61,522 nt of DNA from JAVBNO01 sp031551485 (GTDB lineage Bacteria; Bacillota; Clostridia; Oscillospirales; Ruminococcaceae), in the NCBI GenBank assembly GCA_031551485.1, contig JAVBNO010000046.1:1-61522 (forward strand). Direction: 5' to 3'. A program made the position numbers and the translations under genes. The notes under the pieces were generated by a model. It was not told the origin of the DNA. It did not search any database and saw nothing but the letters and a program-made list of their open reading frames with translations. Below, in pieces: positions 1 to 8,378 of the stretch. Within the stretch, counting starts at the first letter, position 1; each line of letters starts with the position of its first letter.

Positions 1-2
1 TC

Positions 3-500
3 AGCGTCAGCGAGGAAAAGGTGCTGCGGGCTGCCGCCCGGGCTTCCAAGGCAACAGGCGTGCCAGTGCATACGCACACATCGATAGGAACCATGGCGAT
101 CGAGCAGATGCAGATTATGGAGGACGAGGGATTTGACCTGACACACTTCCTTTGCGCCCACATGGACAGAAACCCCGATTACTGGATTCACAAAAAACTG
201 CTTGAAAAGGGTGTCAATATTATTTACGATGGCCCGGGAAAAACCAAATATTATCCGGACAGTGTTCGTGTGGAGCTTATCAAGCAGGTTGTGGCTGACG
301 GATTTGAAAAACAGTTGATGTTATGCAACGACATGGGAAAAAAGAGCCATCACACAGTGTATGGTTTTGGCCCAGGGTGGCAATACATCAAACAGAAGTT
401 TTTGCCGAGGCTGTTGGAGCAAGGGATCAGCCAGCAGACAATTGACAACTTCATGATTCACAACCCAGCCCGATTCTACACCATGTATCAATCAGTTTGA
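3..500 (+). CDS. Phosphotriesterase-family metal hydrolase, 5' end outside the window
   Basis: This is the C-terminal part of a phosphotriesterase-family (PTE/Php-like) TIM-barrel hydrolase. The frame is open to the left edge, so the GTG at 21 is internal and not the start. Visible metal-site motifs are HTHT (second-metal His), AHMDRNPD and CNDMGK, whose Asp corresponds to the last metal ligand of the family. The C-terminal layout (YDGPGKTKYYPD, KFLPRLLEQGIS, HNPARF) matches the complete paralogue at 20049-21005 closely. That paralogue sits in a PTS operon, and this copy lies next to the ascorbate PTS genes, so a role as a lactonase or phosphosugar esterase in sugar-acid catabolism is inferred. 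The substrate is unknown. A strong hairpin terminator follows directly. Confidence 0.85.
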   Translation, partial: SVSEEKVLRAAARASKATGVPVHTHTSIGTMAIEQMQIMEDEGFDLTHFLCAHMDRNPDYWIHKKLLEKGVNIIYDGPGKTKYYPDSVRVELIKQVVADGFEKQLMLCNDMGKKSHHTVYGFGPGWQYIKQKFLPRLLEQGISQQTIDNFMIHNPARFYTMYQSV

Positions 501-507
501 CGCAATA

Positions 508-541
508 AAACACCCGATTCATGTGAATCGGGTGTTTTATT
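508..541. terminator. Bidirectional rho-independent terminator
   Basis: A near-perfect hairpin (AAAACACCCGATTC, loop ATGT, GAATCGGGTGTTTT) separates the convergent ends of the phosphotriesterase-family gene and the minus-strand membrane protein. The A/T flanks provide a U-tract in either direction. Confidence 0.9.
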
Positions 542-544
542 ATG

Positions 545-1375
545 TCAAAGCGTAACAGGGGAAGTGCTGCTATCCATCAAAGATTCTGCTAACGCTGCCA
601 TCGGTGAAGCGGCATTTATATCCACTGCTTTTTGCACCCATGCCTCCGCTGACTGGGCGCCTTCGCAGGCAGCGGCAATGCGCGCCCCCAGCAGATAATA
701 ATGCTGTTTCTCTCGATTGTTCATGTTGTGGATAGAGATTTGCTGGAACATTTTTTTGGACTCCTTATAACTGTGGCCATATAGTTTGTACAGCGCGGTC
801 ATTTCTTCCCAGGAAAAAACGGCGGCAATTTTTTTGGTTAACACACCCAATTTGTACTTTTTATCTTTCATAGCAAAAGCAGCCTTATAAAACTCGCGGC
901 ACTTGTTCTGATCGCCCAACTCGCCATAGGCGACAAACAGGCTGTGGCGGTAAATGAGCAGCAGATCGTAGCTTTTGGAAAACAGTTTTAAGCCTTCCGG
1001 GCTATCCAACGATGTTATGTTATCGAACTCACCCAGATCTCGCCACGCCAGAAGATGGAAAACAAGGTCGGCAGATCGGAAGCTCTTTAAGATGTCATAT
1101 TTTGCGAGAGGTTTAATGATCTCCAAGCCCTTTTTAGGATCGCATTGCAGCGTAAGGACGAGAACGGCTTTTTTTAGCCTGCGGTTGAGGAACTCATATA
1201 AGAGGGCGATGCCGCCGATGCCGGCCCCCATCATAATAAATGTAATCTGCACAGCGATTGTCTGCTCTTTAATGATCAAATCAAATAAATAGATGAAAAA
1301 AATAAGGTAGACTACCACAGTGACAATATCTCGGATCGGCTGTGAAACATCATACCACTTTTTGCGTTGTTGCAC
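545..1375 (-). CDS. Membrane protein with TPR-like helical cytoplasmic domain, unknown function
   Basis: Product of 276 residues. Two hydrophobic segments lie near the N-terminus (around residues 11-30 and 40-58), followed by a soluble, mostly helical domain resembling degenerate tetratricopeptide repeats (for example the segments around YRHSLFVAYGELGD and YYLLGARIAAACEG). The frame extends upstream to a TTG at 1396, but GGAGG at about 1383-1387 is correctly spaced for the GTG at 1375, so I place the start there. It is divergent from the ula operon and has no partner gene. I do not recognise a specific family. A scaffold or protein-interaction role is only a guess from the fold. Confidence 0.6.
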   Translation of the reverse strand: MQQRKKWYDVSQPIRDIVTVVVYLIFFIYLFDLIIKEQTIAVQITFIMMGAGIGGIALLYEFLNRRLKKAVLVLTLQCDPKKGLEIIKPLAKYDILKSFRSADLVFHLLAWRDLGEFDNITSLDSPEGLKLFSKSYDLLLIYRHSLFVAYGELGDQNKCREFYKAAFAMKDKKYKLGVLTKKIAAVFSWEEMTALYKLYGHSYKESKKMFQQISIHNMNNREKQHYYLLGARIAAACEGAQSAEAWVQKAVDINAASPMAALAESLMDSSTSPVTL

Positions 1376-1588
1376 GAGAATTCCTCCAGTATTCAATAAT
1401 TTTCAAGGGGGAATGAGCGTAAATCGATCTATAAATTCAAATTTTTGCATAGATATCATGAAATAGCTTTTTTATCATGAGAAGGGCAAGCAACAATAGA
1501 TCAATACAAACAAAACAATCCAACTTAATATCATCGATTTTAGTAATAATGGTATCATAAATAAAAAAGCAAATCAATCAATATTGCG

Positions 1589-1604
1589 TTATTAGCGCTA
1601 ATAA
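1589..1604. promoter_or_regulatory. Perfect 16-bp palindrome, candidate operator
   Basis: TTATTAGCGCTAATAA is identical to its reverse complement and lies about 105 bp upstream of the -35 box of the ulaG promoter. Its symmetry suggests a dimeric repressor or activator site. Confidence 0.45.
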
Positions 1605-1707
1605 ACAAATAGGATATTATTAGATCGAAATTAGTTTATTAATACACAAAAGCTCATAAGTAAAATTGTTCAAACCGTCAATTTATATCTTTTTTTGCTA
1701 TAAATTA

Positions 1708-1735
1708 TTGACATTATCACAATTTTACCTAAAAT
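1708..1735 (+). promoter_or_regulatory. Sigma-A promoter of the ula operon
   Basis: TTGACA (1708-1713), a 16-bp spacer and TAAAAT (1730-1735). It lies 78 bp upstream of the ulaG start. One copy of the CAATCCAAC-containing repeat lies just downstream of the expected transcription start, where a repressor would block transcription. Confidence 0.6.
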
Positions 1736-1812
1736 GAAAATAAGGAATCATTCACAGATCAATCAAACAACAATCCAACAATCTTAAAACGATCATAAAA
1801 AGGAGGCGCGCG

Positions 1813-2874
1813 ATGGGAAAAATTAATGAGATCACCCGCGAATCATGGATCCAGAGCACATTCCCCGAGTGGGGTACCTGGCTGAACGAAGAGATTGAAA
1901 TGGAAGAGGTGCAGCCTGGAACTTTCACTATGTGGTGGCTGGGGTGCACTGGTATCTGGCTTAAGACACCGGGCGGTGCCAACCTTTCCGTTGACTTTTG
2001 GTGCGGAAGCGGCAAACGTTCCAAAAAAGGCGGAAAGATGTCTGAAAATCATCAAATGGCGCGTATGTGCGGAGGCAGAAACCTCCAACCCAACCTGCGC
2101 GCGGTTCCATTTGTGCTGGACCCCTTCGCAATACGGGAGATCGACGCCGTCTTGGCGACGCATATTCACAATGACCATATTGACATCAATGTTGCCGCCG
2201 CAGTCATGCAGAATTGTCCCAATGTTCCGTTCATAGGACCTAAAATGTGCGTTGATCGCTGGATTGAATGGGGCGTTCCCGCCGACCGCTGCCAGGTGGT
2301 GAAGCCGGGCGACACGGTTATCATGAAAGATGTTGAAATCGTTGTCCTGGATTCCTTTGACCGCACAATGCTTATAACAGCCCCGCCCGACGGCAGCTTG
2401 GAGGGCATTGTCCCCATGGATATGGACGACCGTGCCGTCAACTATTTGATCAAAACACCAGGCGGGAATCTCTACCACAGCGGAGACAGTCACTATTCCA
2501 ACTTCTATGCCAAGCACGGCAAAGAGAATAAAATTGATGTGGCGCTTGGGTCCTACGGTGAAAATCCGATTGGTGTCAGCGACAAAATGACCAGTATTGA
2601 TATCTTGCGCATGGGTGAAGCGCTCAGAACGCAGGTCATGATCCCGTTCCATCATGATATCTGGTCGAACTTCCAAGCTTCAACCGATGAAGTCCTTGCA
2701 TTGTACGACATGAGAAAATACCGCCTGCAATATCAATTCCAGCCCTTTATTTGGCAGGTAGGCGGAAAGTTTGTTTTCCCGGACGACAAGGATAAGCGAG
2801 AATACCACCACCCTCGCGGTTTTGATGACTGCTTTGCGTATCCCACCAATCTGCCTTACAAAGCGTTTCTGTAA
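1813..2874 (+). CDS. ulaG: L-ascorbate-6-phosphate lactonase UlaG
   Basis: Product of 353 residues, the usual size for UlaG. It belongs to the metallo-beta-lactamase fold and opens the lactone ring of L-ascorbate 6-phosphate to 3-keto-L-gulonate 6-phosphate, the first cytoplasmic step after PTS uptake. The metal-binding signature THIHNDHID is at residues 116-124, with later metal or active-site regions around SGDSHYSN and PFHHDIW. The start follows a clear AAGGAGG at about 1800. It is first in a plus-strand operon with PTS IIA, IIC and IIB genes, as expected from enterobacterial ula loci although the gene order differs. Confidence 0.93.
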   Translation: MGKINEITRESWIQSTFPEWGTWLNEEIEMEEVQPGTFTMWWLGCTGIWLKTPGGANLSVDFWCGSGKRSKKGGKMSENHQMARMCGGRNLQPNLRAVPFVLDPFAIREIDAVLATHIHNDHIDINVAAAVMQNCPNVPFIGPKMCVDRWIEWGVPADRCQVVKPGDTVIMKDVEIVVLDSFDRTMLITAPPDGSLEGIVPMDMDDRAVNYLIKTPGGNLYHSGDSHYSNFYAKHGKENKIDVALGSYGENPIGVSDKMTSIDILRMGEALRTQVMIPFHHDIWSNFQASTDEVLALYDMRKYRLQYQFQPFIWQVGGKFVFPDDKDKREYHHPRGFDDCFAYPTNLPYKAFL

Positions 2875-2921
2875 ACCGATTGTGTCAATGGCAGAAATTC
2901 CGCGAAAAGTGAGGATCGGGA

Positions 2922-3389
2922 ATGATATTACAAAAAATCTTGGATAACAAGTGGTTTACCTTTGCAGAGGGCTTTGACAGTTGGGAGGATGCGATCACGA
3001 AGGCGGTGGAACCGCTGGTGGACACAGGAGCCGTAGAGCCCACCTACATAAACAGCATTGTCCAATGCGTTAAAGAAAACGGACCTTATATTGTTATTGC
3101 GCCGGATATTTGCATCCCGCATTCGAACGCTCCCGACAGGGTGAACAAAACCTGCATGGGGTTTATGCGCACGGAACATCCCGTCGATTTCGGCCCCGGG
3201 GCGGAATGGAAAGCCAGGCTGTTTTTCACTCTTGCCGATGTCGATGAAGAGGAACATTTACAAAATTTGCGGTCTTTGATGAAGACGCTGGCTGAAGAGG
3301 AAAACATCCAGAAACTTTTAGAGGTCAAAAATGAGGATGACCTGCGAAGAACAGTAAATGAAATTGCTGAAATGGCAAATCGCTCTTGA
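2922..3389 (+). CDS. ulaC: PTS ascorbate-type EIIA component
   Basis: Product of 155 residues of the mannitol/fructose-type EIIA superfamily (UlaC/SgaA branch). It accepts phosphate from HPr and passes it to EIIB. The phosphorylated histidine is His67 in the motif CIPHSNA. The typical N-terminal region FDSWEDAITKAV is present. It lies 47 bp downstream of ulaG and upstream of the EIIC gene. The homologous EIIA at 18748-19203 belongs to the second PTS, so two paralogous ascorbate-family systems coexist in this window. Confidence 0.9.
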   Translation: MILQKILDNKWFTFAEGFDSWEDAITKAVEPLVDTGAVEPTYINSIVQCVKENGPYIVIAPDICIPHSNAPDRVNKTCMGFMRTEHPVDFGPGAEWKARLFFTLADVDEEEHLQNLRSLMKTLAEEENIQKLLEVKNEDDLRRTVNEIAEMANRS

Positions 3390-3460
3390 TGTTAGTTTAG
3401 TAGGGTTGGGTAATGTATAGCGATATGCGTTTTCCGGCCCAAGATTAAAGGAGGAGCACA

Positions 3461-4924
3461 ATGCAAATCATACTCTCAATTTGGGGATTTTTCCAAGTCA
3501 ACATTCTAACAAAACCGGCATTCCTAATTGGTCTTATTGTCTTTATTGGCTACTTGCTGCTGCGCAAGCCGATTTACGAAGCATTTGCAGGATTCATTAA
3601 AGCCACGGTTGGCTATTTAATTTTGAACGTGGCCTCCGGTGGCCTGGTTAGCAACTTCCGCCCTATTCTGGCGGGACTGAAAGATCGTTTTAATTTAGAC
3701 GCTGCGGTCATCGACCCGTACTTCGGGCAGGCGGCGGCGCAGGCGGCAATCGAGGCCACCGGCCGCTCATTCTCTCTGATGATGGTCGTGCTGCTGATTG
3801 CGTTCCTGTTTAATATTCTGCTTGTTGCATTTCGCAAAATTACTAAAATTCGCACACTCTTCATCACAGGGCATGTTATGGTGCAGCAATCCTCCACCGC
3901 GCTGTGGATGGTCATGCTGTTCTTCCCCAAAATGCAGGAGCCGAACATGGTGATTTTGTTGGGTATTCTGCTAGGCAGTTATTGGGCTGTGGGCTGTAAT
4001 ATGACAGTTGAAGCGGCCCAGGAGGTTACACAAGGCGGTGGTTTCGCCATCGCTCACCAACAGATGTTTGGAGACTGGCTGGCGCACAAGATTTCGCCAA
4101 AGCTTAAGGGAAAGAATAGCCAAAAGATTGAAGATATTAAACTACCGGGCTTTTTGTCAATGATGAACGACAATATCGTTTCCACAGGCATCCTGATGCT
4201 GATCTTCTTCGGCATTATCATGGGTATACTTGGACCCGAAAATATGAAAGCCATTGATCCTAGCTTTACGACCCAGAGCTTTTTGTTCTACATCATTGAA
4301 AAATCGTTTAACTTCGCAGTTTACTTAAGTATTTTACAGTTGGGTGTTAAAATCTTTGTCGCCGAGCTTACTGAGTCCTTCCAGGGTATATCCACAAGGC
4401 TTTTGCCGGGCTCTATGGCAGGCGTCGACTGCGCGGCCCTATATGGATTTACACACGGCAACGTCATTACCCTTGGCTTTTTGTTCGGCGCCCTCGGCCA
4501 GTTCCTGGCCATTGCAGGACTTGTGATTTTCCGCAGCCCCATTCTGGTCATTACGGGATTTGTCCCTGTCTTCTTCGACAATGCTACCATGGCGGTCATC
4601 GCCAATAACAAAGGCGGATTCAAGGCCGTTGCCGTCATCACCTTTGTGAGCGGGCTTATACAGGTGCTCGGTGGCGCGTTTGCCGCGTCCTATATGCAAC
4701 TGGCGCAGTACGGCGGTTGGCACGGCAACCTGGACTGGGATACTGTTTGGCCGCTCATCGGCGTTATGATGAACAATTTGCAAATTGTTGGTGTTGTAAT
4801 CTGCGTTGTGGTGCTACTGGCCATTCCACAGATCATGTACTTGAAAAACAAGGAAACATACTTCATGGTTTCCGAGGACTACGAGCAATATGCTAAACTT
4901 AAGGGGTTGGAAACCGAATATTGA
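3461..4924 (+). CDS. ulaA: PTS ascorbate-type EIIC permease UlaA
   Basis: Product of 487 residues with about 10-12 hydrophobic segments, belonging to the SgaT/UlaA EIIC family. It translocates L-ascorbate across the membrane and delivers it for phosphorylation by EIIB. Family hallmarks include the TGHVMVQQS segment near residue 143 and the GSMAGVDCAALYGF region. A strong GGAGG (about 3452) sets the ATG start. It sits between EIIA and EIIB genes with short gaps. Confidence 0.92.
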   Translation: MQIILSIWGFFQVNILTKPAFLIGLIVFIGYLLLRKPIYEAFAGFIKATVGYLILNVASGGLVSNFRPILAGLKDRFNLDAAVIDPYFGQAAAQAAIEATGRSFSLMMVVLLIAFLFNILLVAFRKITKIRTLFITGHVMVQQSSTALWMVMLFFPKMQEPNMVILLGILLGSYWAVGCNMTVEAAQEVTQGGGFAIAHQQMFGDWLAHKISPKLKGKNSQKIEDIKLPGFLSMMNDNIVSTGILMLIFFGIIMGILGPENMKAIDPSFTTQSFLFYIIEKSFNFAVYLSILQLGVKIFVAELTESFQGISTRLLPGSMAGVDCAALYGFTHGNVITLGFLFGALGQFLAIAGLVIFRSPILVITGFVPVFFDNATMAVIANNKGGFKAVAVITFVSGLIQVLGGAFAASYMQLAQYGGWHGNLDWDTVWPLIGVMMNNLQIVGVVICVVVLLAIPQIMYLKNKETYFMVSEDYEQYAKLKGLETEY

Positions 4925-4985
4925 TTTGGTTTCAACATGTTTACACAAAATGCCCGAATATTATTTTTAACGAGGTGAGATAACC

Positions 4986-5276
4986 ATGCTAAGGATTATT
5001 GTTGCGTGTACAAATGGGATGGGAACCAGCCAAATGATCAAAATGTGTGTTGAAAAGCTGATGAAAAAATACAGTGTTGATTGCAAGGTGGATCATTCCA
5101 GCATTGGCCAGGCAAAGAAGGCGGCCATTAATGCAGATGTGGTCTTTTGCCCAATGCCATTTGTGAATCAGTTCGAAGCGGCCGCTGAGAAGGGAACCAA
5201 GATCATTGGCGTGCGCAATCTATTGTCCGAAAAAGAGATTGAATCCAAAATTCTGGAGAATAACCTGGACAAATGA
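4986..5276 (+). CDS. ulaB: PTS ascorbate-type EIIB component
   Basis: Product of 96 residues, typical for UlaB/SgaB. The phosphorylated cysteine is Cys8 in the loop ACTNGMGTS. It transfers phosphate from EIIA to the incoming ascorbate in EIIC. RBS GAGGTGAG at about 4972. A strong hairpin (5429-5463) follows the gene, so PTS genes and downstream catabolic genes may be expressed at different levels. Confidence 0.92.
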   Translation: MLRIIVACTNGMGTSQMIKMCVEKLMKKYSVDCKVDHSSIGQAKKAAINADVVFCPMPFVNQFEAAAEKGTKIIGVRNLLSEKEIESKILENNLDK

Positions 5277-5428
5277 CCAATGGGCGATATCCCCCTTTTT
5301 GTATCGCGTGAGCAATCTCCTTTACTCCATGCTGCAAGTATAACAGTTTGACGTAGAGGCGCTCGCCGATGATATCAACAACCGAAGGCATGGATCACCC
5401 GGGCATGATCCGTCCCGCAAAAGCAAAT

Positions 5429-5463
5429 GGGGGTACGGCTTGGGACGTACCCCCTGATTTTTT
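5429..5463 (+). terminator. Terminator or attenuator inside the ula operon
   Basis: Nine-bp stem GGGGGTACG / CGTACCCCC with an 8-nt loop, followed by six T residues (5458-5463). It lies between ulaB and the downstream genes, which have no obvious promoter of their own, suggesting partial termination. Confidence 0.75.
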
Positions 5464-5501
5464 GTATTCTGAAAGATCTGGAAAAAAAGGGGAGAACAGA
5501 T

Positions 5502-5867
5502 GTGAGTGACGGCAAGAAAACGATGGAAGATATTCTGATAGAACAGGAAAAACTCACTGAACAGCCCCCGCCGCCTTATCGTTATTGGGATATATGGCGG
5601 CAGAAACGTGAAAAAGGCATATGGATTAATATGCTTGTCACATTTACGCAGTTTTTTATGCTGTGCCTGTTTGTCCGCGTGTGTCGCCAATTCGCCATTT
5701 TAGACTTCCACTTTGCAATAGGCTGGCAGGAATTTGCGGTATCGGCAGGTATGGCGCTGTTGTTTTGGTTTGGTCGGGAATATCTCTTTGCGCGCTACGA
5801 AGCTCGTCAAAAAGCGGAGAAAGCCGCGGCCCAAAAGCACAGCAAAGAGCCGCCCAGCCTATCATGA
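5502..5867 (+). CDS. Small two-helix membrane protein, unknown
   Basis: Product of 121 residues from GTG at 5502, chosen because GGGGAG at 5489-5493 is well spaced; the longer frame back to 5427 runs through the terminator hairpin. Two predicted membrane helices (segments around INMLVTFTQFFMLCLF and FAVSAGMALLFWF) are followed by a charged, Lys/Ala-rich tail. A Pro-rich segment (EQPPPPYRYWD) precedes the first helix. It is not a known ula component and I do not recognise a family. It is co-directional with ulaE, which starts 31 bp later. Confidence 0.6.
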   Translation: MSDGKKTMEDILIEQEKLTEQPPPPYRYWDIWRQKREKGIWINMLVTFTQFFMLCLFVRVCRQFAILDFHFAIGWQEFAVSAGMALLFWFGREYLFARYEARQKAEKAAAQKHSKEPPSLS

Positions 5868-5898
5868 CATCGATTAAAATCATGCAAGAGGGATGGGT

Positions 5899-6747
5899 AT
5901 GAAAGCATATACGCTAGGGCTGTACGAAAAAGCCATGCCGAATACACTGAGCTGGGAAGAAAAGCTTGATTGCGCCAAGGAAGCCGGGTACGATTTTGTT
6001 GAGATCAGTATAGACGAAACTGACGCAAAGCTCTCGCGGCTGGAATGGAGCGCCCAGCAACGGCACGAGATGCTGTCTTTGACCTGTCGCAAAGGTATTA
6101 CCATTGATACGATGTGCCTGTCCAGTCACCGCAAATATCCCATTGGCTCGTTGGACGCTGCTGGGGCTGCTCGTTCGATGGAGGTTATGGAGAAGGCGAT
6201 CATCCTGTCAAAGGATTTAGGGATTCGGATCATCCAGCTGGCCGGCTACGATGTCTATTATGAGCAGCCAAACCCGGAAACCCGCATCCGATTTGAGGAG
6301 AACCTTAAGCGAGCTGTATCGATGGCCGAGGCCGCAGGTGTGATACTGGCTTTTGAGACAATGGAGACAGCATTTATGGACACCGTTTGGAAAGCGATGT
6401 TCTATGTGAAGAAAATAGAATCCCCTTATTTGCAGATATATCCCGACATTGGCAACCTTACCAATGCGGCGCTTCTTTACAACAAGAGCGTCCCGGATGA
6501 TATTTTATCCGGGAAAGGGCATATCTGCGCCACTCATATCAAGGAAACAGCCCCCGGGCATTATCGTGAAATCCCTTTCGGCACAGGACATGTGGATTTT
6601 GACACGGCCATACTTGCCGCATGGAATGCTGGATGCCGTAAATTTGTCACTGAATTTTGGTATATGCAAAATGAGGACTGGCGCAAAGATATACAACACA
6701 ACAAAAAGTTTGCCGACGACATCTTCGGTAGGCTGCATTTGTCCTGA
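5899..6747 (+). CDS. ulaE: L-xylulose-5-phosphate 3-epimerase UlaE
   Basis: Product of 282 residues (E. coli UlaE is about 284). It is a xylose-isomerase-like TIM barrel that interconverts L-xylulose 5-phosphate and L-ribulose 5-phosphate in ascorbate catabolism. Recognisable stretches are GYDFVEISIDETD, DTMCLSSHRKYPIGS, GIRIIQLAGYDVYYE and HIKETAPGHYREIPFGTGHVDF. Of two in-frame ATGs (5893, 5899) the second is chosen because GAGGG at 5888-5892 leaves no space before the first. It is followed by a HAD phosphatase gene and ulaD. Confidence 0.92.
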   Translation: MKAYTLGLYEKAMPNTLSWEEKLDCAKEAGYDFVEISIDETDAKLSRLEWSAQQRHEMLSLTCRKGITIDTMCLSSHRKYPIGSLDAAGAARSMEVMEKAIILSKDLGIRIIQLAGYDVYYEQPNPETRIRFEENLKRAVSMAEAAGVILAFETMETAFMDTVWKAMFYVKKIESPYLQIYPDIGNLTNAALLYNKSVPDDILSGKGHICATHIKETAPGHYREIPFGTGHVDFDTAILAAWNAGCRKFVTEFWYMQNEDWRKDIQHNKKFADDIFGRLHLS

Positions 6748-6774
6748 GATAGCGGATATCCGGACGCGAAAGGG

Positions 6775-7617
6775 GTGGCGGGGTTGCATCGTGTTGAATG
6801 TATTGTATGTGATCTTGACAGCACGCTTGTGGATGAGCGGCATAACATTTCAAGAGAGGATATCGAAACGCTACGAACCCTTGAAAAGCGCGGGGTAAAA
6901 GTTATCCTGGCAACAGGGCGGCACTATTCCTTTATTCGCTCTTTTGTTGATATGCTGGGCATTAGAGGGCCTGTCTGCACCTCCAGCGGCGCACTGATTT
7001 ACGATTTTGGCAAGGAGGAGATCCTGCAGGTCATAGAAATCCCCCGGCAGGAAGTCCGGGATTTGGTGGTGTGCTGCCAATTGCATGGGTATCATTTTGT
7101 GACCCATACACGGGAAAAAATGTACTGCACAAAGGGAAATCCCCGCATCCGTTTCATGCAGGCGTATAACGCGCTGCAAAAAGACGCCCGGAGCCGGGCC
7201 GCGTATCAGGAACTGAACGGTGACGAGGGATTGGATGCCGATTATGCCCAAGGTGTATATAAATTTTCCGTCGTCAATGTTACGGGGCAGCATCCGTTTG
7301 AGAGTTTTGCCTGGGCAGTTAAACGCGAAACAATTAATGTTGACCCTTCAAGCGAACATCTTCTGGATTTTTCCGCCAAAGAGGCATCCAAGGGGCAGGG
7401 CATTATCGATTTGTCACGGCGGCTTGGATTCAGGTTGGAGAATACGGTGGCATTTGGGGACAACGGCAATGACGTTTCGATGTTTGAAGTGGTTGGAACT
7501 GGTATCGCCGTGGAGAACGCTGTGGAAGAGCTTAAGAGAATCGCAAGCTTTATCACCAGAGATTGCAATCATTCCGGCGTCAGCTATGCAATTAAAACGC
7601 ACTTAAAATTATTGTGA
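6775..7617 (+). CDS. HAD-superfamily (Cof-type) sugar phosphatase
   Basis: Product of 280 residues, HAD subclass IIB. The nucleophile motif is CDLDSTL (Asp13, Asp15). The LATGRHYSFI segment carries motif II, Lys appears in the KGQGI stretch, and GDNGND is the acidic motif IV. Such proteins dephosphorylate small phosphorylated metabolites such as sugar phosphates. Its place between ulaE and ulaD suggests removal of dead-end or excess sugar phosphates from the ascorbate route, an inference. The start is uncertain: GTG 6775 overlaps the AAAGGGG RBS, so TTG 6784 may be the real start. Confidence 0.85.
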   Translation: MAGLHRVECIVCDLDSTLVDERHNISREDIETLRTLEKRGVKVILATGRHYSFIRSFVDMLGIRGPVCTSSGALIYDFGKEEILQVIEIPRQEVRDLVVCCQLHGYHFVTHTREKMYCTKGNPRIRFMQAYNALQKDARSRAAYQELNGDEGLDADYAQGVYKFSVVNVTGQHPFESFAWAVKRETINVDPSSEHLLDFSAKEASKGQGIIDLSRRLGFRLENTVAFGDNGNDVSMFEVVGTGIAVENAVEELKRIASFITRDCNHSGVSYAIKTHLKLL

Positions 7618-7661
7618 TGCAATGATTCTGTAGCGGGATCAATCAGAAAGGATGGATAGTT

Positions 7662-8300
7662 ATGAAACCATATGTTCAAGTGGCATTGGATAACATCAGC
7701 ATGGAAGAGGCGCTAGACACTCTTGCGAATGGCGTGGGGGAAGCGGTGGATATTGTTGAGGTCGGCACACTTCTGTTGGCCGCGGAAGGAAAACGGGCCA
7801 TCTCGCTGATCCGCCGGTTGTATCCGAATAAAATAGTTGTCGCGGATTTTAAGCTGGCGGATGCGGCCGCAACCCTGACACCCATGTTTTTGAACAGCGG
7901 TGCAGATTACGCCACTGTCATTGCCGCCGCAGATCCCGAGACGATGAAAATTGCACTGGACGAGGCTAAAAAGCTGGGCAAGATGGTGCAGGTCGAGCTG
8001 TATGGGCCTTGGGACCGGGAGCGCGCACAAATGTGGCGCGATATCGGCATGGAACACATCATCTATCACCATTCCCGGGATGCAGGCAAGCCTTGGGATG
8101 AAACCGACATCCAAAGGGTAAAGTTGTTGGCTGACCTGGGCTTTAACGTCACCGTAACAGGCGGGCTTGACCCCAGCCACATCCACCTGTTTAAAGGTAT
8201 ACCCATTTTCTGCTTTATAGGCGGGCGGTCCATTCGTCTGGCGAAGGATCCGGCCGCGGAAATCGCTCGCTTTCAGGAAGAAATTTCCAAATATTTCTAA
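7662..8300 (+). CDS. ulaD: 3-keto-L-gulonate-6-phosphate decarboxylase UlaD
   Basis: Product of 212 residues of the orotidine-monophosphate-decarboxylase suprafamily. It decarboxylates 3-keto-L-gulonate 6-phosphate to L-xylulose 5-phosphate with Mg2+. The catalytic D-x-K-x-x-D motif is ADFKLADAA with Asp62, Lys64 and Asp67, the same numbering as E. coli UlaD. The YHHSRDAG segment corresponds to the His/Arg region that distinguishes decarboxylases from hexulose-phosphate synthases, and the phosphate loops are VTGGLD and IGGRSI. Last gene of the plus-strand ula operon; a strong bidirectional terminator follows. Confidence 0.93.
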   Translation: MKPYVQVALDNISMEEALDTLANGVGEAVDIVEVGTLLLAAEGKRAISLIRRLYPNKIVVADFKLADAAATLTPMFLNSGADYATVIAAADPETMKIALDEAKKLGKMVQVELYGPWDRERAQMWRDIGMEHIIYHHSRDAGKPWDETDIQRVKLLADLGFNVTVTGGLDPSHIHLFKGIPIFCFIGGRSIRLAKDPAAEIARFQEEISKYF

Positions 8301-8320
8301 ACCTCTATCCATGAAAAATT

Positions 8321-8368
8321 AACAGAAGAAGGGCATTCATGAAAGCCCTTCTTCTGTTGGATATTTTT
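8321..8368. terminator. Bidirectional terminator after ulaD
   Basis: Perfect 14-bp stem AACAGAAGAAGGGC / GCCCTTCTTCTGTT with a 10-nt loop and a T-rich tail, between convergent ulaD and the DeoR-type regulator gene. Confidence 0.92.
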
Positions 8369-8378
8369 GAATTCGGTT

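Larger units (their letters stand above)
1376..1812. promoter_or_regulatory. AT-rich divergent control region upstream of the ula operon
   Basis: This 437-bp non-coding stretch separates the TPR-like gene from ulaG. It holds a perfect 16-bp palindrome (1589-1604), two direct copies of a motif AGATCAAT..CAATCCAAC (about 1498-1522 and 1756-1779), and a good sigma-A promoter at 1708-1735. These are plausible binding sites for the DeoR-type regulator at 8379 or another regulator, but which protein binds is inference. Confidence 0.6.

Noticed and set aside
1843..2676. 277-codon minus-strand frame opposite ulaG
   Set aside because: Antisense to a clearly identified gene, with no supporting signals.
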